A DNA stretch of 64,000 nt from Halorubrum persicum (GCF_002727125.1 NZ_NHOA01000147.1:1-64000), one strand, 5' to 3'; shown: positions 1 through 8,148, counted from the stretch's first letter. Numbers and translations: made by a program. Notes: generated from the letters alone by a model not told the origin.

Positions 1-1
1 A

Positions 2-874
2 GACGTCGAGCGCGCGGGCGTTCGAGTGCTCCCGGCGACCGGGGCGCTGCGTGGCGATCACGCCGGCGAGGTCGGCCACGTCGCCCCACGAGCGCTCCAG
101 CGTCCCGTCCTCCAGGCGGTCGGCGAACTTGTGTCGCAGCTGGCGAACGAGGGTGCGAACCCGCACCACCGCCCGCGCGTCGGTCTCGGTGTCGAGCAGC
201 GCCGGTTCGTCCGCGGCCTTCGTCTCCGGGAGGCCGCAGTCGGCGTACGCCTCGATCACCTCGCCGAGGAGCGAGGCGACCGACGCCGGATCCGGTGCCG
301 GGGCTCCGTCGATCCACTCGGCGAACCGCCGGAACCGGTCGTCGACGCCGTCCGCCGCGTCGACCCGCTCGATCCACTCCGCGATCGGTCGCGAACCGTC
401 CGGGAGGGCCTCCCGAGCCCGGTGTACCGCCTCGGGTTCGATCGGCCATGCCGGGTCCGGGGGCGGCGAGCGGTCCGATGCCGCGGCGGGCGTCGACTCG
501 CCCGCCCCCGCCGGCGACCACCGGAGTTCGAGCGGACGCAGGAACGTCTCACGGTCCACGGCGTCTCCGGCCAGCGCCTCGCACACCGACTCGACGAGGG
601 CGTACGGGCGGGTTCGCGTCACGCGAAGCTGCGTCCAGAACACTGGGGCGATCCCGTACTGGAGCGCCGCCCGGAACAGGGGCGCCTCGTACGGGTCGAG
701 GTCGCGGACCGCGACGGCGACGTCTCGGATCGGAACGCCCCGATCTCGGAGTGCGGCCGCCACCGCCATCGCGCTGCGCGCCTCGTCTCGGCGCGTCGGG
801 GACGCGAGTTCGACCGCCGGAACGTCGGGCGGGCGGATCGGCGCCGAGAGCGCGAGCCGGTCGGCGCCCGTCAT
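2..874 (-). CDS. AddB-like helicase/nuclease, second part (runs off the window)
   Basis: Minus-strand reading frame open from ATG at 874 to the window edge, 291 codons without a stop, so the gene is incomplete. It begins MTGADRLALSAPIRPP. A following stretch (about residues 28-95) has the pattern of helicase domain 2A in the AddB/RecB-like inactivated helicases: an arginine-aspartate-glutamate start, then alternating helices and strands ending in an RDLDPYE segment and a conserved YGI loop. The expected C-terminal PD-(D/E)XK nuclease would lie outside the window. Its ATG overlaps the stop of the upstream gene (ATGA at 871-874), so the two are probably translationally coupled and together form one AddB-like protein. 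Family assignment is by pattern only; the role (recombinational repair of DNA ends) is inferred. Confidence 0.55.
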   Translation of the reverse strand, partial: MTGADRLALSAPIRPPDVPAVELASPTRRDEARSAMAVAAALRDRGVPIRDVAVAVRDLDPYEAPLFRAALQYGIAPVFWTQLRVTRTRPYALVESVCEALAGDAVDRETFLRPLELRWSPAGAGESTPAAASDRSPPPDPAWPIEPEAVHRAREALPDGSRPIAEWIERVDAADGVDDRFRRFAEWIDGAPAPDPASVASLLGEVIEAYADCGLPETKAADEPALLDTETDARAVVRVRTLVRQLRHKFADRLEDGTLERSWGDVADLAGVIATQRPGRREHSNARALDV

Positions 875-1689
875 TCGAACGCCTCCGTTCCGGGGTCGGC
901 GACGGCGAGGAGGTCGGGAACCCGCCGCCGGAGGTACTCCCCGGTCCCCTCGCGAAAGTGGACGTCGACCTCGACGGACGTGGCGGCCAGCAGCCCGTGG
1001 ACGAGGTCCGTGTGGGGCGCCGACAGACTGCTGAGCCCGAGGAGCGTGAGCCGGTCGACGTTCGGAAACGCCTCTTCCCACGCCGACCCGTTCGTCGCCG
1101 TGATCGTCCGCGTCGCGCGGCGCAGGAGCGCCGTCTCCGAGACCGCCTTCGCGGTCAGCTCTCGGAGCTCGCGTTCGATGCCGACCCCGGCGTCGAGGAG
1201 CGCCGTCGACTCGTCGTCGATCGGCCCGGCGAGTTCGCCGGCCGTCTCCGTCCACGCCGCGATCCGCTCCGGGTGAAAGTTAGTGGTCGCTTCGACCGCG
1301 GTGCGGATCTGCTCGAGGCGTCGCGGGTCGTGGGACTGCACGCCCGTCGGCAGCGAGCGGTCGGTCGAGCCGTCACCCGCCGGGGGGTCGTTGATCGACC
1401 GGATCAGCGAGAGGCGGTCCACGCGGTCGACGGCGGCGGTCGGCCGCTCCGCCCTCTCCAACACGCGGAGACAGATCCCGACCGGATCCTCGAAGCGAAA
1501 CGCGTCCTTGGGCAGCCGCGCCTCGCGAAGCCGACGCTGGACGTTCCGCTGGTGGAGTTCGACCGGGGAGACGACGAGTTCGGTCGGTCGCGGGCGAGCG
1601 CGGGCGCGATCGAGCAGCTTCCCTTCGTCGCCGACGTGAAGCGTCAGCCGGTCCGGGATCCCGTCGTCGCGTGTGCGCGTTCCTTCCAT
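871..1689 (-). CDS. AddB-like protein, N-terminal part
   Basis: A 272-residue acidic protein. Central residues carry a segment FEDPVGICLRVLERAE and a VDRVDRLSLIRSI helix; the C-terminus has a strand-turn pattern (DRLTLLGLSSLSAPHTDLVH) followed by VEVDVHFREGTGEYLRRRVP. This resembles the N-terminal inactivated helicase domain of AddB-type proteins, where a target-recognition loop precedes domain 2A. No Walker A is visible. The next gene starts inside its stop codon and continues the same domain order, so this is either a naturally split two-gene protein or an ancient break of one gene. Upstream lies a 15-bp tandem repeat. The first in-frame ATG was taken as start. Confidence 0.5.
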   Translation of the reverse strand: MEGTRTRDDGIPDRLTLHVGDEGKLLDRARARPRPTELVVSPVELHQRNVQRRLREARLPKDAFRFEDPVGICLRVLERAERPTAAVDRVDRLSLIRSINDPPAGDGSTDRSLPTGVQSHDPRRLEQIRTAVEATTNFHPERIAAWTETAGELAGPIDDESTALLDAGVGIERELRELTAKAVSETALLRRATRTITATNGSAWEEAFPNVDRLTLLGLSSLSAPHTDLVHGLLAATSVEVDVHFREGTGEYLRRRVPDLLAVADPGTEAFE

Positions 1690-1755
1690 TGATCGGGGGC
1701 GACAGTTGGTTGGTCCGGGCTACAGCGTCCACCCCGGAACCGTTGTCGATCGCGG

Positions 1756-1815
1756 ACGCTGTCGGTGGGTACGCTGTCGGTGGGTACGCCGTCGGTGGGT
1801 ACGCCGTCGGGCGGG
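1756..1815. repeat. 15-bp tandem repeat, four copies
   Basis: Four head-to-tail copies of a 15-base unit (acgctgtcggtgggt and variants) at 1756-1770, 1771-1785, 1786-1800 and 1801-1815. The last copy is the most diverged. It lies between two minus-strand genes, upstream of the AddB-like gene start at 1689. Confidence 0.9.
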
Positions 1816-1937
1816 GACCGCTCAGATCGATATCGAACCGGGGCGTCGCGAAACGCTAGCGCTCGCCGACGACCACTGCGACCACATCCGCGGGAGCATC
1901 GTCGACCCCGAGCGGGTGGGGCAGCCCAGCACCGGCA

Positions 1938-3041
1938 TCATCCGCGCCGGGAGCGCGACCGCGACGACGACGCCGAGTCCGGCTCAGACCGTGCCGGCAG
2001 GACGATCCGCACGACCGTCCCCTCCGGATCGTTCTCGTCGAACTCGATCGTTCCGTCGGACCCCCTGATAGTCCAGTAGAGAATCCACAGTCCGAGACCC
2101 CGCGTGTGTGCGAGAGCCGTCTCCTCGGGGAGCGCGATGGCCTCTCGGTCCGGCGCGGGTATCCCCGTCCCCGTGTCGCTGATTTCCAGTTCCACCGTCT
2201 CATCGGGGAGTGCCTCGACCGTGATGTCGACCGACACGTCGGCGGGGTTGTGCTCGACGGCGTTCACCAGCGCCTCCTGAATCGCGAGCGGGAGCGCGGT
2301 GTGCGCGATTACCCGACACTCCTCCGGGAGCGTCGAACTGAACGTCGCGCTCGGGTACTCCTGGCGCAGCCGGCGGAGCTGGTCGTCGACGATCGACGCC
2401 AGATCGTGTTCGGTCTCGTCGCTGGTGTCCCATATCGACACGATCTTTCTGGTCCGGTCCGTGGTGTCGAGGAGCGCCTCCAAGTGGTCGCGGATCACCC
2501 TGAGATCGTCGTCGACGGTTTCCCCGTCGACCGTGCGCTCGACGTTTTCGAGGTGTCCGAGCGCGATCGAGAGCTCGTTTCGGAGGTTGTGCCGCAGGAC
2601 GCGCTGGTTGATCTTGAGGAGCTTGGTAAGTTCTTGCGTCTCGGTGAGTCGCTCGTTGGATTCCACCGCGTAGAGGCTTCCCCGGGCCCCGACCGCTGCC
2701 CCGAGCGAAGCGGCGAAGGCGAGGAGAAAAGATAACTCCCGGTTCACCCCGTCGATCGACCACGTCAACCAGACCAGAAACGCGAGCGCCGCGAACGCGA
2801 CCGACAGGAGGATCGTCAACAGGAGCGCTCTCCACCGCCCCTCGATGGAGACCGGCCGTTCCGGGAGCTCGTTCCCCGTGTACAAGACGATGGTTGCCAG
2901 CCCCACGATCATGAGAACCTCGAGGGCGGTTTCCAACCCCCCCGCTTCCAGTCGAGAGTGGGCGATTCCGATCCCGAAACAGATCCAGCCGAGCACGTAG
3001 AAGCCGTGTCGCGGCCGGAGCGTTTCGGTGGAGAACGACAT
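1938..3041 (-). CDS. Membrane sensor histidine kinase
   Basis: A 367-residue protein. The N-terminal third holds about five hydrophobic segments (roughly residues 10-150). A dimerisation/phosphoacceptor helix follows, with the haloarchaeal H-box RVLRHNLRNEL; the histidine is the likely autophosphorylation site. The C-terminal HATPase domain shows an N-box (EALVNAVEHN), a G1 box (DTGTGIP) and a G2-like GLGLWI. No separate extracellular or PAS sensor domain is visible, so the membrane region may be the sensor. I placed the start at MSFSTETLRPRHGF; upstream in-frame codons run into the shared promoter region. It is divergent from phoU, but no response regulator is adjacent, so the signal and partner are unknown. 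Confidence 0.88.
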   Translation of the reverse strand: MSFSTETLRPRHGFYVLGWICFGIGIAHSRLEAGGLETALEVLMIVGLATIVLYTGNELPERPVSIEGRWRALLLTILLSVAFAALAFLVWLTWSIDGVNRELSFLLAFAASLGAAVGARGSLYAVESNERLTETQELTKLLKINQRVLRHNLRNELSIALGHLENVERTVDGETVDDDLRVIRDHLEALLDTTDRTRKIVSIWDTSDETEHDLASIVDDQLRRLRQEYPSATFSSTLPEECRVIAHTALPLAIQEALVNAVEHNPADVSVDITVEALPDETVELEISDTGTGIPAPDREAIALPEETALAHTRGLGLWILYWTIRGSDGTIEFDENDPEGTVVRIVLPARSEPDSASSSRSRSRRG

Positions 3042-3145
3042 CGATATGCGTACGATCCCACGGGTACCCCCTTTGTTGTTGGGCCCGTAATCGGTCGACT
3101 GGCGACGTGTTTTTATACGTCCGGTGAGGGTGATACGGCAACACG

Positions 3146-3820
3146 ATGCCACGCGAACAGTACCAAACGAAACTGGAGGGGCTCCGCGACGACGTGCTCT
3201 ACATGAGCGAACTCGTCGCCGAGCGGCTCCGGATGGGTCTCGACGCCCTGGAGCGGCAGGACGCCGAACTGGGCGAGAAAGTCATCACCGGCGACGCGGA
3301 GATCAACGACCACTACCTCGAACTGGAAGGGAAGTGTACGGACCTCATCGCGCTCCAGCAGCCGGTGGCGGGCGATCTGCGTTTCATCGCCGCCTCGTTC
3401 AAGATCATCACCGACCTCGAACGGATCGCCGACCTCGCGACGAACCTCGGGGAGTACGCCAAAGAGGCCGACCGGGAGGTGTTCCCCGACGTCGACGTGC
3501 AGCGTATCGGCGACGACACGCTGGCGATGCTCGACGACGCGATGGCCGCCTACGCCGACTCGGACCCCGAGCGGTGCTTCGCGGTCGCCGAGGCCGACAA
3601 CGAGGTCGACGCCGCCTGCGAGGCCGCGAGCGAACTCGTCGTGCGCGACCTGATCGAGCGCGACGAGCTCCGCGACGAGGAAGACGTGGAGGGGACGATG
3701 CAGAACGTCTCGCGGCTCCTCCTCACGATCCGCGACCTCGAACGCGTCGGCGATCACGCGGTCAACATCGCGGCGCGCTCGCTGTACATGATCGAGAACG
3801 ACGACGAACTGCTGTACTGA
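3146..3820 (+). CDS. phoU: Phosphate-uptake regulator PhoU
   Basis: A 224-residue all-helical protein with two PhoU repeats. Each repeat ends in the metal-binding motif: DLERIADLATNLGEYAKE near residues 91-108 and DLERVGDHAVNIAARSLY near 196-213. PhoU proteins bind metal clusters and signal phosphate status to the Pst transporter and, in bacteria, to a sensor kinase. No pst genes flank it here, so this is probably one of several phoU copies. A TATA-like element (gtttttatacg, about 3108-3118) lies roughly 30 bases upstream of the start, giving a short leader. The thioesterase gene follows after five bases. Confidence 0.93.
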   Translation: MPREQYQTKLEGLRDDVLYMSELVAERLRMGLDALERQDAELGEKVITGDAEINDHYLELEGKCTDLIALQQPVAGDLRFIAASFKIITDLERIADLATNLGEYAKEADREVFPDVDVQRIGDDTLAMLDDAMAAYADSDPERCFAVAEADNEVDAACEAASELVVRDLIERDELRDEEDVEGTMQNVSRLLLTIRDLERVGDHAVNIAARSLYMIENDDELLY

Positions 3821-3825
3821 CCGGC

Positions 3826-4224
3826 GTGACCACCTACACCACGGAGATCGACGTTCGCTTCCGCGACATCGACGCGATGGGCCACGTCAACAACGCCGTG
3901 TACGCGACGTACCTCGAGCAGGCGCGGACCACCTACTTCCGCGACGTGCTCGACGCCGACCTTTCGTCGATTGCGACGGTGTTGGCGTCGCTGTCGATCG
4001 ACTTCCGGCGCCCGGTCGAACTGACCGACGGGACCGTCGCCGTCGAGATCGCGATCGACGAGCTCGGCACCTCCAGCGTAACGATGGCCCACGACATCCG
4101 TACCGGCGGCGAAGTCGTCGCCGAGGCGGAGGCGACGCTCGTGAGCCTCGATCCGGACTCCGGGAAGCCCGCGCCGATCCCCGACGAGCACCGGTCGGCG
4201 ATCGAGTCGTACCACGGGGTCTGA
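3826..4224 (+). CDS. Acyl-CoA thioesterase of the 4-hydroxybenzoyl-CoA (hotdog) family
   Basis: A 132-residue protein read from a GTG only five bases after the phoU stop; no closer ATG is in frame. It begins VTTYTTEIDVRFRDIDAMGHVNN, where the aspartate-methionine-glycine-histidine segment is the catalytic loop of the hotdog family. The long helix YLEQARTTYFRDVL follows. The length is typical of the YbgC/4HBT group, which hydrolyses acyl-CoA thioesters in the cytoplasm. Tight spacing suggests cotranscription with phoU. The substrate cannot be told from sequence. Confidence 0.88.
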   Translation: MTTYTTEIDVRFRDIDAMGHVNNAVYATYLEQARTTYFRDVLDADLSSIATVLASLSIDFRRPVELTDGTVAVEIAIDELGTSSVTMAHDIRTGGEVVAEAEATLVSLDPDSGKPAPIPDEHRSAIESYHGV

Positions 4225-4349
4225 CGGGCGGACAGCTGTCTGCGCGTCCGGCGTCCTCCCGCCCGGCGTCGTTCCCCCGCGCCCCCTCGCTCGGCGGACG
4301 CACACCGGAGCCACCTACCTTCTTGCCGTCGCGCGCCGATCGATCGGGT

Positions 4350-4589
4350 ATGTCCGTTCGACTGTACGCTCTCGACGGGTGTCCGTGGTGTGAGAAGGCC
4401 GCCGAGGCGTTAGACGACGCCGGCGTCGCGTACGAGACCGAGTGGGTCGACGCGCTCCACTCCGACCGCAACGGGGTGAAGCGAGTCAGCGGTCAGCGCG
4501 GCGTTCCCGTCCTCGTCGACGAGGAACGCGGGGTGACGATGGCGGAGAGCGCGAACATCGTGGAGTACGTCGAGAAGAGCCTCGCATGA
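4350..4589 (+). CDS. Glutaredoxin family protein
   Basis: A 79-residue thioredoxin-fold protein starting MSVRLYALDGCPWCEKAAEAL. The CPWC redox motif lies near residues 10-13, the cis-proline segment RGVPVLVD near 50-57, and the last helix is SANIVEYVEKSL. This matches the glutaredoxin/GrxA-type small thiol reductases. The ATG at 4350 was preferred over an upstream in-frame ATG because the fold starts directly after it. The stop overlaps the start of the cobalamin adenosyltransferase gene (ATGA), so the two are likely translated together. A role in cellular thiol redox is inferred from the family. Confidence 0.9.
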   Translation: MSVRLYALDGCPWCEKAAEALDDAGVAYETEWVDALHSDRNGVKRVSGQRGVPVLVDEERGVTMAESANIVEYVEKSLA

Positions 4590-5119
4590 CCATCTACACC
4601 GGACGCGGCGACGAAGGCGACACCGACCTCCGGGACATGAGCCGGGTGTCGAAGGCCAGCCCCCGGATCGAGGCGTACGGAACGGTCGACGAGGCGAACG
4701 CGCTGATCGGGACCGTCCGTCCGACCGGCCACGACGACCTCGACGACCTCCTCGAAACCGTCCAGAACCACCTCCACGTCGTGCAGGCGGATCTGGCGAA
4801 CCCGGATCCGGACCCCGACGACCCCGCGGTCGAACCGGGACACGTCGAGACGCTGGAGGAACACATCGACGCGCTCGACGAGGAGTTGGAGCCGCTGCGC
4901 TCGTTCATCCTCCCCGGCGGCGGCGAGGCGGGTGCCCGGCTGCACCACGTCCGGACGGTGACCCGGCGGGCGGAGCGACGGGTCGTCGAACTGGCGCGGT
5001 CGGAGCCGATCAACGAGGCGGTCGTCACCTACCTCAACCGGCTCTCGGACCTGCTGTTCACGCTCGGCCGCGTCGCGAACGCGCGGGACGGAGAGCCCGA
5101 AGAGGCACCCTCGTACTGA
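4586..5119 (+). CDS. pduO: Cob(I)yrinic acid a,c-diamide adenosyltransferase, PduO type
   Basis: A 177-residue helical protein that adenosylates cob(I)alamin with ATP to make coenzyme B12. The N-terminus carries the ATP-binding motif of the PduO family (YTGRGDEGDTDLRDMSRVSK), and EAYGTVDEANALIG follows. The conserved basic segment HHVRTVTRRAERRVVELA and the C-terminal NRLSDLLFTLGRVAN complete the active site. It starts at an ATG overlapping the glutaredoxin stop. Its product is the cofactor for the adenosylcobalamin-dependent ribonucleotide reductase further along this window (46398-49544), a plausible main use of the enzyme. Confidence 0.93.
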   Translation: MTIYTGRGDEGDTDLRDMSRVSKASPRIEAYGTVDEANALIGTVRPTGHDDLDDLLETVQNHLHVVQADLANPDPDPDDPAVEPGHVETLEEHIDALDEELEPLRSFILPGGGEAGARLHHVRTVTRRAERRVVELARSEPINEAVVTYLNRLSDLLFTLGRVANARDGEPEEAPSY

Positions 5120-5255
5120 CGCTCCTTACCGGTTTTCGTCGCTGTTGCCGTGCGGAGCCGACGGCTTCGACCCGACAGCGGCGGCGAGATTACCCCCAAT
5201 CTGTCCCCGGCAGATAGCCACAAAGAATATATCCGTCGCATACCAAAGGACAGAT

Positions 5256-5537
5256 ATGAGCAAACACTTCGAAGACGCACGGTACTACCTCGGTCGAGCG
5301 GCTGAGCACGCGAAAGCGGGCGTGAAAGAGGAGTTAGAGCCGGTCGAGGAACGAGTGAAGAGTCTCGTTGGCATCGAAGCGGAGGAGGAGGCGCCGGAGC
5401 CCTCGCGGCTCGACCGGCTGCAGGCCGACCTGAAGCAGCTGGAGGAGCGCGCGGAGGGCGAGGCCCGCGAGGCGGTGGCGTCGGCGCGCGAACGCGTCGC
5501 CGAGTACCGGGGCCACGACGCCGCGAAGACGGAGTAG
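5256..5537 (+). CDS. Small acidic helical protein, haloarchaeal conserved
   Basis: A 93-residue, highly charged protein beginning MSKHFEDARYYLGRAAEHA. It is predicted to be nearly all helix, with a heptad-like coiled coil in residues 45-85 (RLDRLQADLKQLEERAEG). It resembles a conserved haloarchaeal family of unknown function (DUF7553-like, from memory). The start at 5256 was chosen because a TATA-like element (aaagaatata, 5222-5231) lies about 25-34 bases upstream, fitting a leaderless or short-leader transcript. It stands alone before the tRNA-Val locus. No enzymatic motif is visible. Confidence 0.8.
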   Translation: MSKHFEDARYYLGRAAEHAKAGVKEELEPVEERVKSLVGIEAEEEAPEPSRLDRLQADLKQLEERAEGEAREAVASARERVAEYRGHDAAKTE

Positions 5538-5706
5538 GCGCCGGCCACGGTCGTCCGTCGATCCCGCGGGAGTACCGGAGCGGACGACGGGTCCACGAAG
5601 CCCCGGTGTGCGTACGCGTCGATCGTCGCGCGGTTGGGCCGCCCGGCGAAGCGCCTTCGCCGTAAGGTAACTCTTAAGTCCGGAGGTCGGATACGTCAAA
5701 TCGCGC

Positions 5707-5781
5707 GGGTTGGTGGTCTAGCCAGGTTATGACGGCTCCTTCACACGGAGCAGGTCGGCGGTTCGAATCCGCCCCTAGCGG
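5707..5781 (+). pseudogene. tRNA-Val(CAC) split by integration; 3' acceptor strand replaced
   Basis: The sequence starts with acceptor strand gggttgg (5707-5713), then a D arm, an anticodon arm (stem gctcc/ggagc, loop ttcacac, anticodon CAC at 5742-5744), a variable loop and a perfect T arm (ggcgg/ccgcc, 5757-5773). The 3' acceptor strand, however, reads cctagcg (5774-5780), which pairs with only four of the seven 5' bases. The strand that would pair perfectly (ccaaccc plus A) lies at 28463-28470, directly after a copy of the T arm. The host tRNA was therefore cut inside its 3' end by the element and was not rebuilt on the left side. It is probably non-functional. Confidence 0.85.
5758..5775 (+). 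repeat. attL core: 18-bp direct repeat within the tRNA-Val T arm
   Basis: The sequence gcggttcgaatccgcccc is identical to 28447-28464. It covers most of the T stem-loop plus the first two acceptor bases. To its left is host tRNA, to its right element DNA. Tyrosine integrases of archaea commonly cross over in tRNA T arms. Confidence 0.9.
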
Positions 5782-6008
5782 TGCGCAATCCGCCGATCCT
5801 GAAGGACACGAAATCGGCGCGTAACCCTGGCACGCACCCCGAACTGGTATTCGCAGCGCTCACCCGCCGTTTGAATCCGTGCGTGAACCGGGCGATCCTG
5901 TCCAGCACCCCAGGCACGTCCCCCGAATCAACTGAAGGAATCATAAAACTACGGGTCGATCCGCAATCCGAACGGATTAAGAGAACCCACACATAATCCG
6001 GAAGCACA

Positions 6009-6083
6009 GGGCTGCTGGTCTAGTCCGGTTATGACGGCTCCTTCACACGGAGCAGGTCCCAAGTTCAAATCTTGGGCAGCCCA
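6009..6083 (+). tRNA. tRNA-Val (anticodon CAC), intact, inside the element
   Basis: A complete cloverleaf of 75 bases. The acceptor strands gggctgc (6009-6015) and gcagccc (6076-6082) pair fully, with discriminator A at 6083. The anticodon stem is gctcc/ggagc with loop ttcacac and anticodon CAC at 6044-6046; the T stem is ccaag/cttgg with loop ttcaaat. The D and anticodon arms are almost identical to the split tRNA at 5707, but the acceptor and T arms differ, so it is not a simple duplication. A TATA-like attaag lies about 30 bases upstream and a T run follows at 6085-6088. It can replace the host tRNA that the element broke. Confidence 0.95.
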
Positions 6084-6586
6084 CTTTTACAATTTCTACA
6101 ATCAGTAGCGATCGGTACGCTCCTCTATGCACAAAGAGGTCGACCGCGAGGACGTTCCCAGATCCGCTATAGCCTTCCTTTTGCTCATTTCCATCCAAGC
6201 CGACGCCTAAAGCGTTACACGTCCGTGTGCCGTCGGGTCCGAGTTTCGAGTCCGCAAGGGAGAGACACAGCGACGTGTACAGCGACGAAAGACCGGCAAT
6301 CAGCGTACGAGTACACGTCAAGTCGCGGGCCACGCGTCAGGAGAGGAGCGATAACTCACCGGATAGAGTCCAACAAGCCCGACACCGTCGTCGGTAGCTA
6401 ATACAATCCTAAACACTACGACCAGCGCTTCAGGCGAACCAAATAGCAACAGCGACGAGGTCGCTACCTCGACCGAATCTAACCCGGTTCGAATTCCAGC
6501 GAGAAACATTTTCAAATTGGTACTTGACTAAGAATATCGGTTGACTACAAGGGTTTTTACGTATATCAGGATTAAATATAGATGTA
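6084..6586. other. Non-coding stretch after tRNA-Val
   Basis: No convincing gene on either strand; open frames here run through the tRNA or lack a coherent composition. The last 50 bases are AT-rich and hold a TATA-like tttttacgtatat (about 6553-6565) about 22-34 bases upstream of the start at 6587, so they probably serve as that gene's promoter. Confidence 0.5.
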
Positions 6587-6913
6587 ATGGTTCTAGAACC
6601 CATCCACCCGGGAGAATTCTGGGTCGAACCAGAAGACCGAGCAATCGAAACACAGCTCCGCGCGACCGGCAAACTCGTCGGGTACGGACCCAACCGGCGA
6701 AAGCGGGTCGAGTTCCATCCGGACGACGGAACGATCGCTACGTGGAATTCAACCTCTTTCAGCAAAATTCTAGACGAGCTCGCCGACAAGTACCGCGACG
6801 ACGTACCAACGAACGATCAGATCATCCTCGCACGCGTCGAGTGGCTCGCCGACGCCGAAGAGTACACCGTACAAGAAATCGCCGCCGATGAAATGCAAAA
6901 GACCCTCTCGTGA
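6587..6913 (+). CDS. Hypothetical protein of the element
   Basis: A 108-residue acidic protein starting MVLEPIHPGEFWVEPEDRAI. The middle has a basic turn (GYGPNRRKRVEFHPDD) and the C-terminal half is helical (FSKILDELADKYRDD). No known motif, signal peptide or membrane segment is seen. A promoter-like TATA sits immediately upstream, consistent with a leaderless message. It is the first protein gene inside the left end. Composition and acidic bias support it being real; its function is unknown. Confidence 0.6.
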   Translation: MVLEPIHPGEFWVEPEDRAIETQLRATGKLVGYGPNRRKRVEFHPDDGTIATWNSTSFSKILDELADKYRDDVPTNDQIILARVEWLADAEEYTVQEIAADEMQKTLS

Positions 6914-7159
6914 AGCCGTGCGGCGACTGAGCCTCGCCCCCTGATTTTCGCTGTAGTTGCCATCCGGCTGCAGTTCATAAGGTTGAATACCATCTATTAC
7001 CGGCCCCATTAACGGAAAACACGACCGGGTATTTCGACGCCGAAATACTGGCGAAAAAGCCTGAAAACCCTCGAAAATGTATTTCGCCGCGGTACAAGCT
7101 CCAAACGAAACCCCGGGGGGCGGTGAAAGATGCAGGTGGGCGTGTAAAAAATAAACACA

Positions 7160-7843
7160 ATGTCGGAAACAATCCCAGACCCCGTCGCCGCCGCTGTGAC
7201 ACCGAACCGCACCGAAGCCGCGACAGTAATACGAGCACTCCGAAACGTAGGCATCGAATGGATCGAAGACCGACACGTCGAGATCATCCACAGCCACATC
7301 GACAACGGAAGCCAAGCATCGATGCTATACCCTCGCGCCGACCCCGACGCCGTGTCCGTCGGTGTTGTGAACCTGCGCGCCGCCGCTGACCCGGGAGAGA
7401 GCGCTGCAGCACTCGCCGAATACGACACGTGTAACGCGCTCGTCGTTGCCCGGTTAGACGACCTCGCACTTGATGCGCTTGGGGAAATCGGTGAGAATGG
7501 CGTGTCGATCCACGCGTGCAAGGATCGAGTTACACTCCACGCGACGGACGCCGGGCTCACAGACGCCGCTCACGCCGCGCTCAACGCGCTCACAAGTACC
7601 GACATCGACTCGGCCGACCTTCTCGATGGGTACCCGTGGCGCGGGGGCCGTCCGCCCCTTGGGACGACGAGCCGGCACGGTGAGCTGAAGCCTGGCGAGA
7701 ACTATCGCAAAGTCTGCAAAGTACTGCAGCGCGTCGAAGACGACGACTACCTAGACAAGTCCGAAGCTGCCGAGCGACTCAACTGTACCCGATCGACAAT
7801 TGACGCGGCACTCCGACGCGGCGAGCTATATGGACTCGATTGA
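7160..7843 (+). CDS. Putative DNA-binding protein with resolvase-like C-terminal helix-turn-helix
   Basis: A 227-residue protein. Residues 1-150 form an alternating alpha/beta region of unknown type. The last 60 residues contain GRPPLGTTSRHGELKPGENY, then KSEAAERLNCTRSTIDAAL. This is the layout of the linker and helix-turn-helix found at the C-terminus of serine resolvases, but the catalytic domain with its active serine is absent. It sits just upstream of the candidate origin and the primase-helicase, so an initiator or copy-number regulator role is a reasonable guess, not shown. The first ATG after an AT-rich leader was taken as start. Confidence 0.65.
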   Translation: MSETIPDPVAAAVTPNRTEAATVIRALRNVGIEWIEDRHVEIIHSHIDNGSQASMLYPRADPDAVSVGVVNLRAAADPGESAAALAEYDTCNALVVARLDDLALDALGEIGENGVSIHACKDRVTLHATDAGLTDAAHAALNALTSTDIDSADLLDGYPWRGGRPPLGTTSRHGELKPGENYRKVCKVLQRVEDDDYLDKSEAAERLNCTRSTIDAALRRGELYGLD

Positions 7844-8054
7844 TACCGGTGAGGTGTCCATCGTCCTCTTAGAAACGGTGGACAGGTTACAGCTCTTCTG
7901 CGCACCGATATTATACGGTAGCGGCGATTGTCCACGCTGTCCGCGGAAACAAAGCGGTTACTACCCTGACTTTACACCTCTCAAGGATACCCTTTGGATG
8001 CTAACCTAAGGGTAATGCAAGGGTACCCTTTACTGACCTCTCGAATAGACTGGA

Positions 8055-8070
8055 CACGGTGGACACCGTG
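8055..8070. repeat. Perfect 7-bp inverted repeat with 2-bp spacer
   Basis: CACGGTG at 8055-8061 and CACCGTG at 8064-8070 are exact inverse copies separated by GA. The unit contains the GGTGGAC motif that recurs in this region. It is a candidate protein-binding site for an initiator or regulator. Confidence 0.75.
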
Positions 8071-8119
8071 GACGCCCCCTGTGAAACGGTGATAGCGGAC
8101 GTGTACTTCTTGAAAATCC

Positions 8120-8148
8120 GTCCACCGGTGTCAAGGGGTACGGTGGAC
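8120..8148. repeat. 8-bp inverted repeat of the GGTGGAC motif
   Basis: GTCCACCG at 8120-8127 and CGGTGGAC at 8141-8148 are perfect inverse copies 13 bases apart. With the palindrome at 8055-8070 they form a cluster of the same heptamer in both orientations. Confidence 0.75.

Noticed and set aside
5741-6007. Minus-strand frame of 88 codons across the tRNA boundary
   Set aside because: It reads through the split tRNA and ends in a sequence typical of translated tRNA flanks; no coding signature.
6043-6333. Minus-strand frame of 96 codons through the intact tRNA-Val
   Set aside because: Overlaps an RNA gene; composition unlike the neighbouring proteins.
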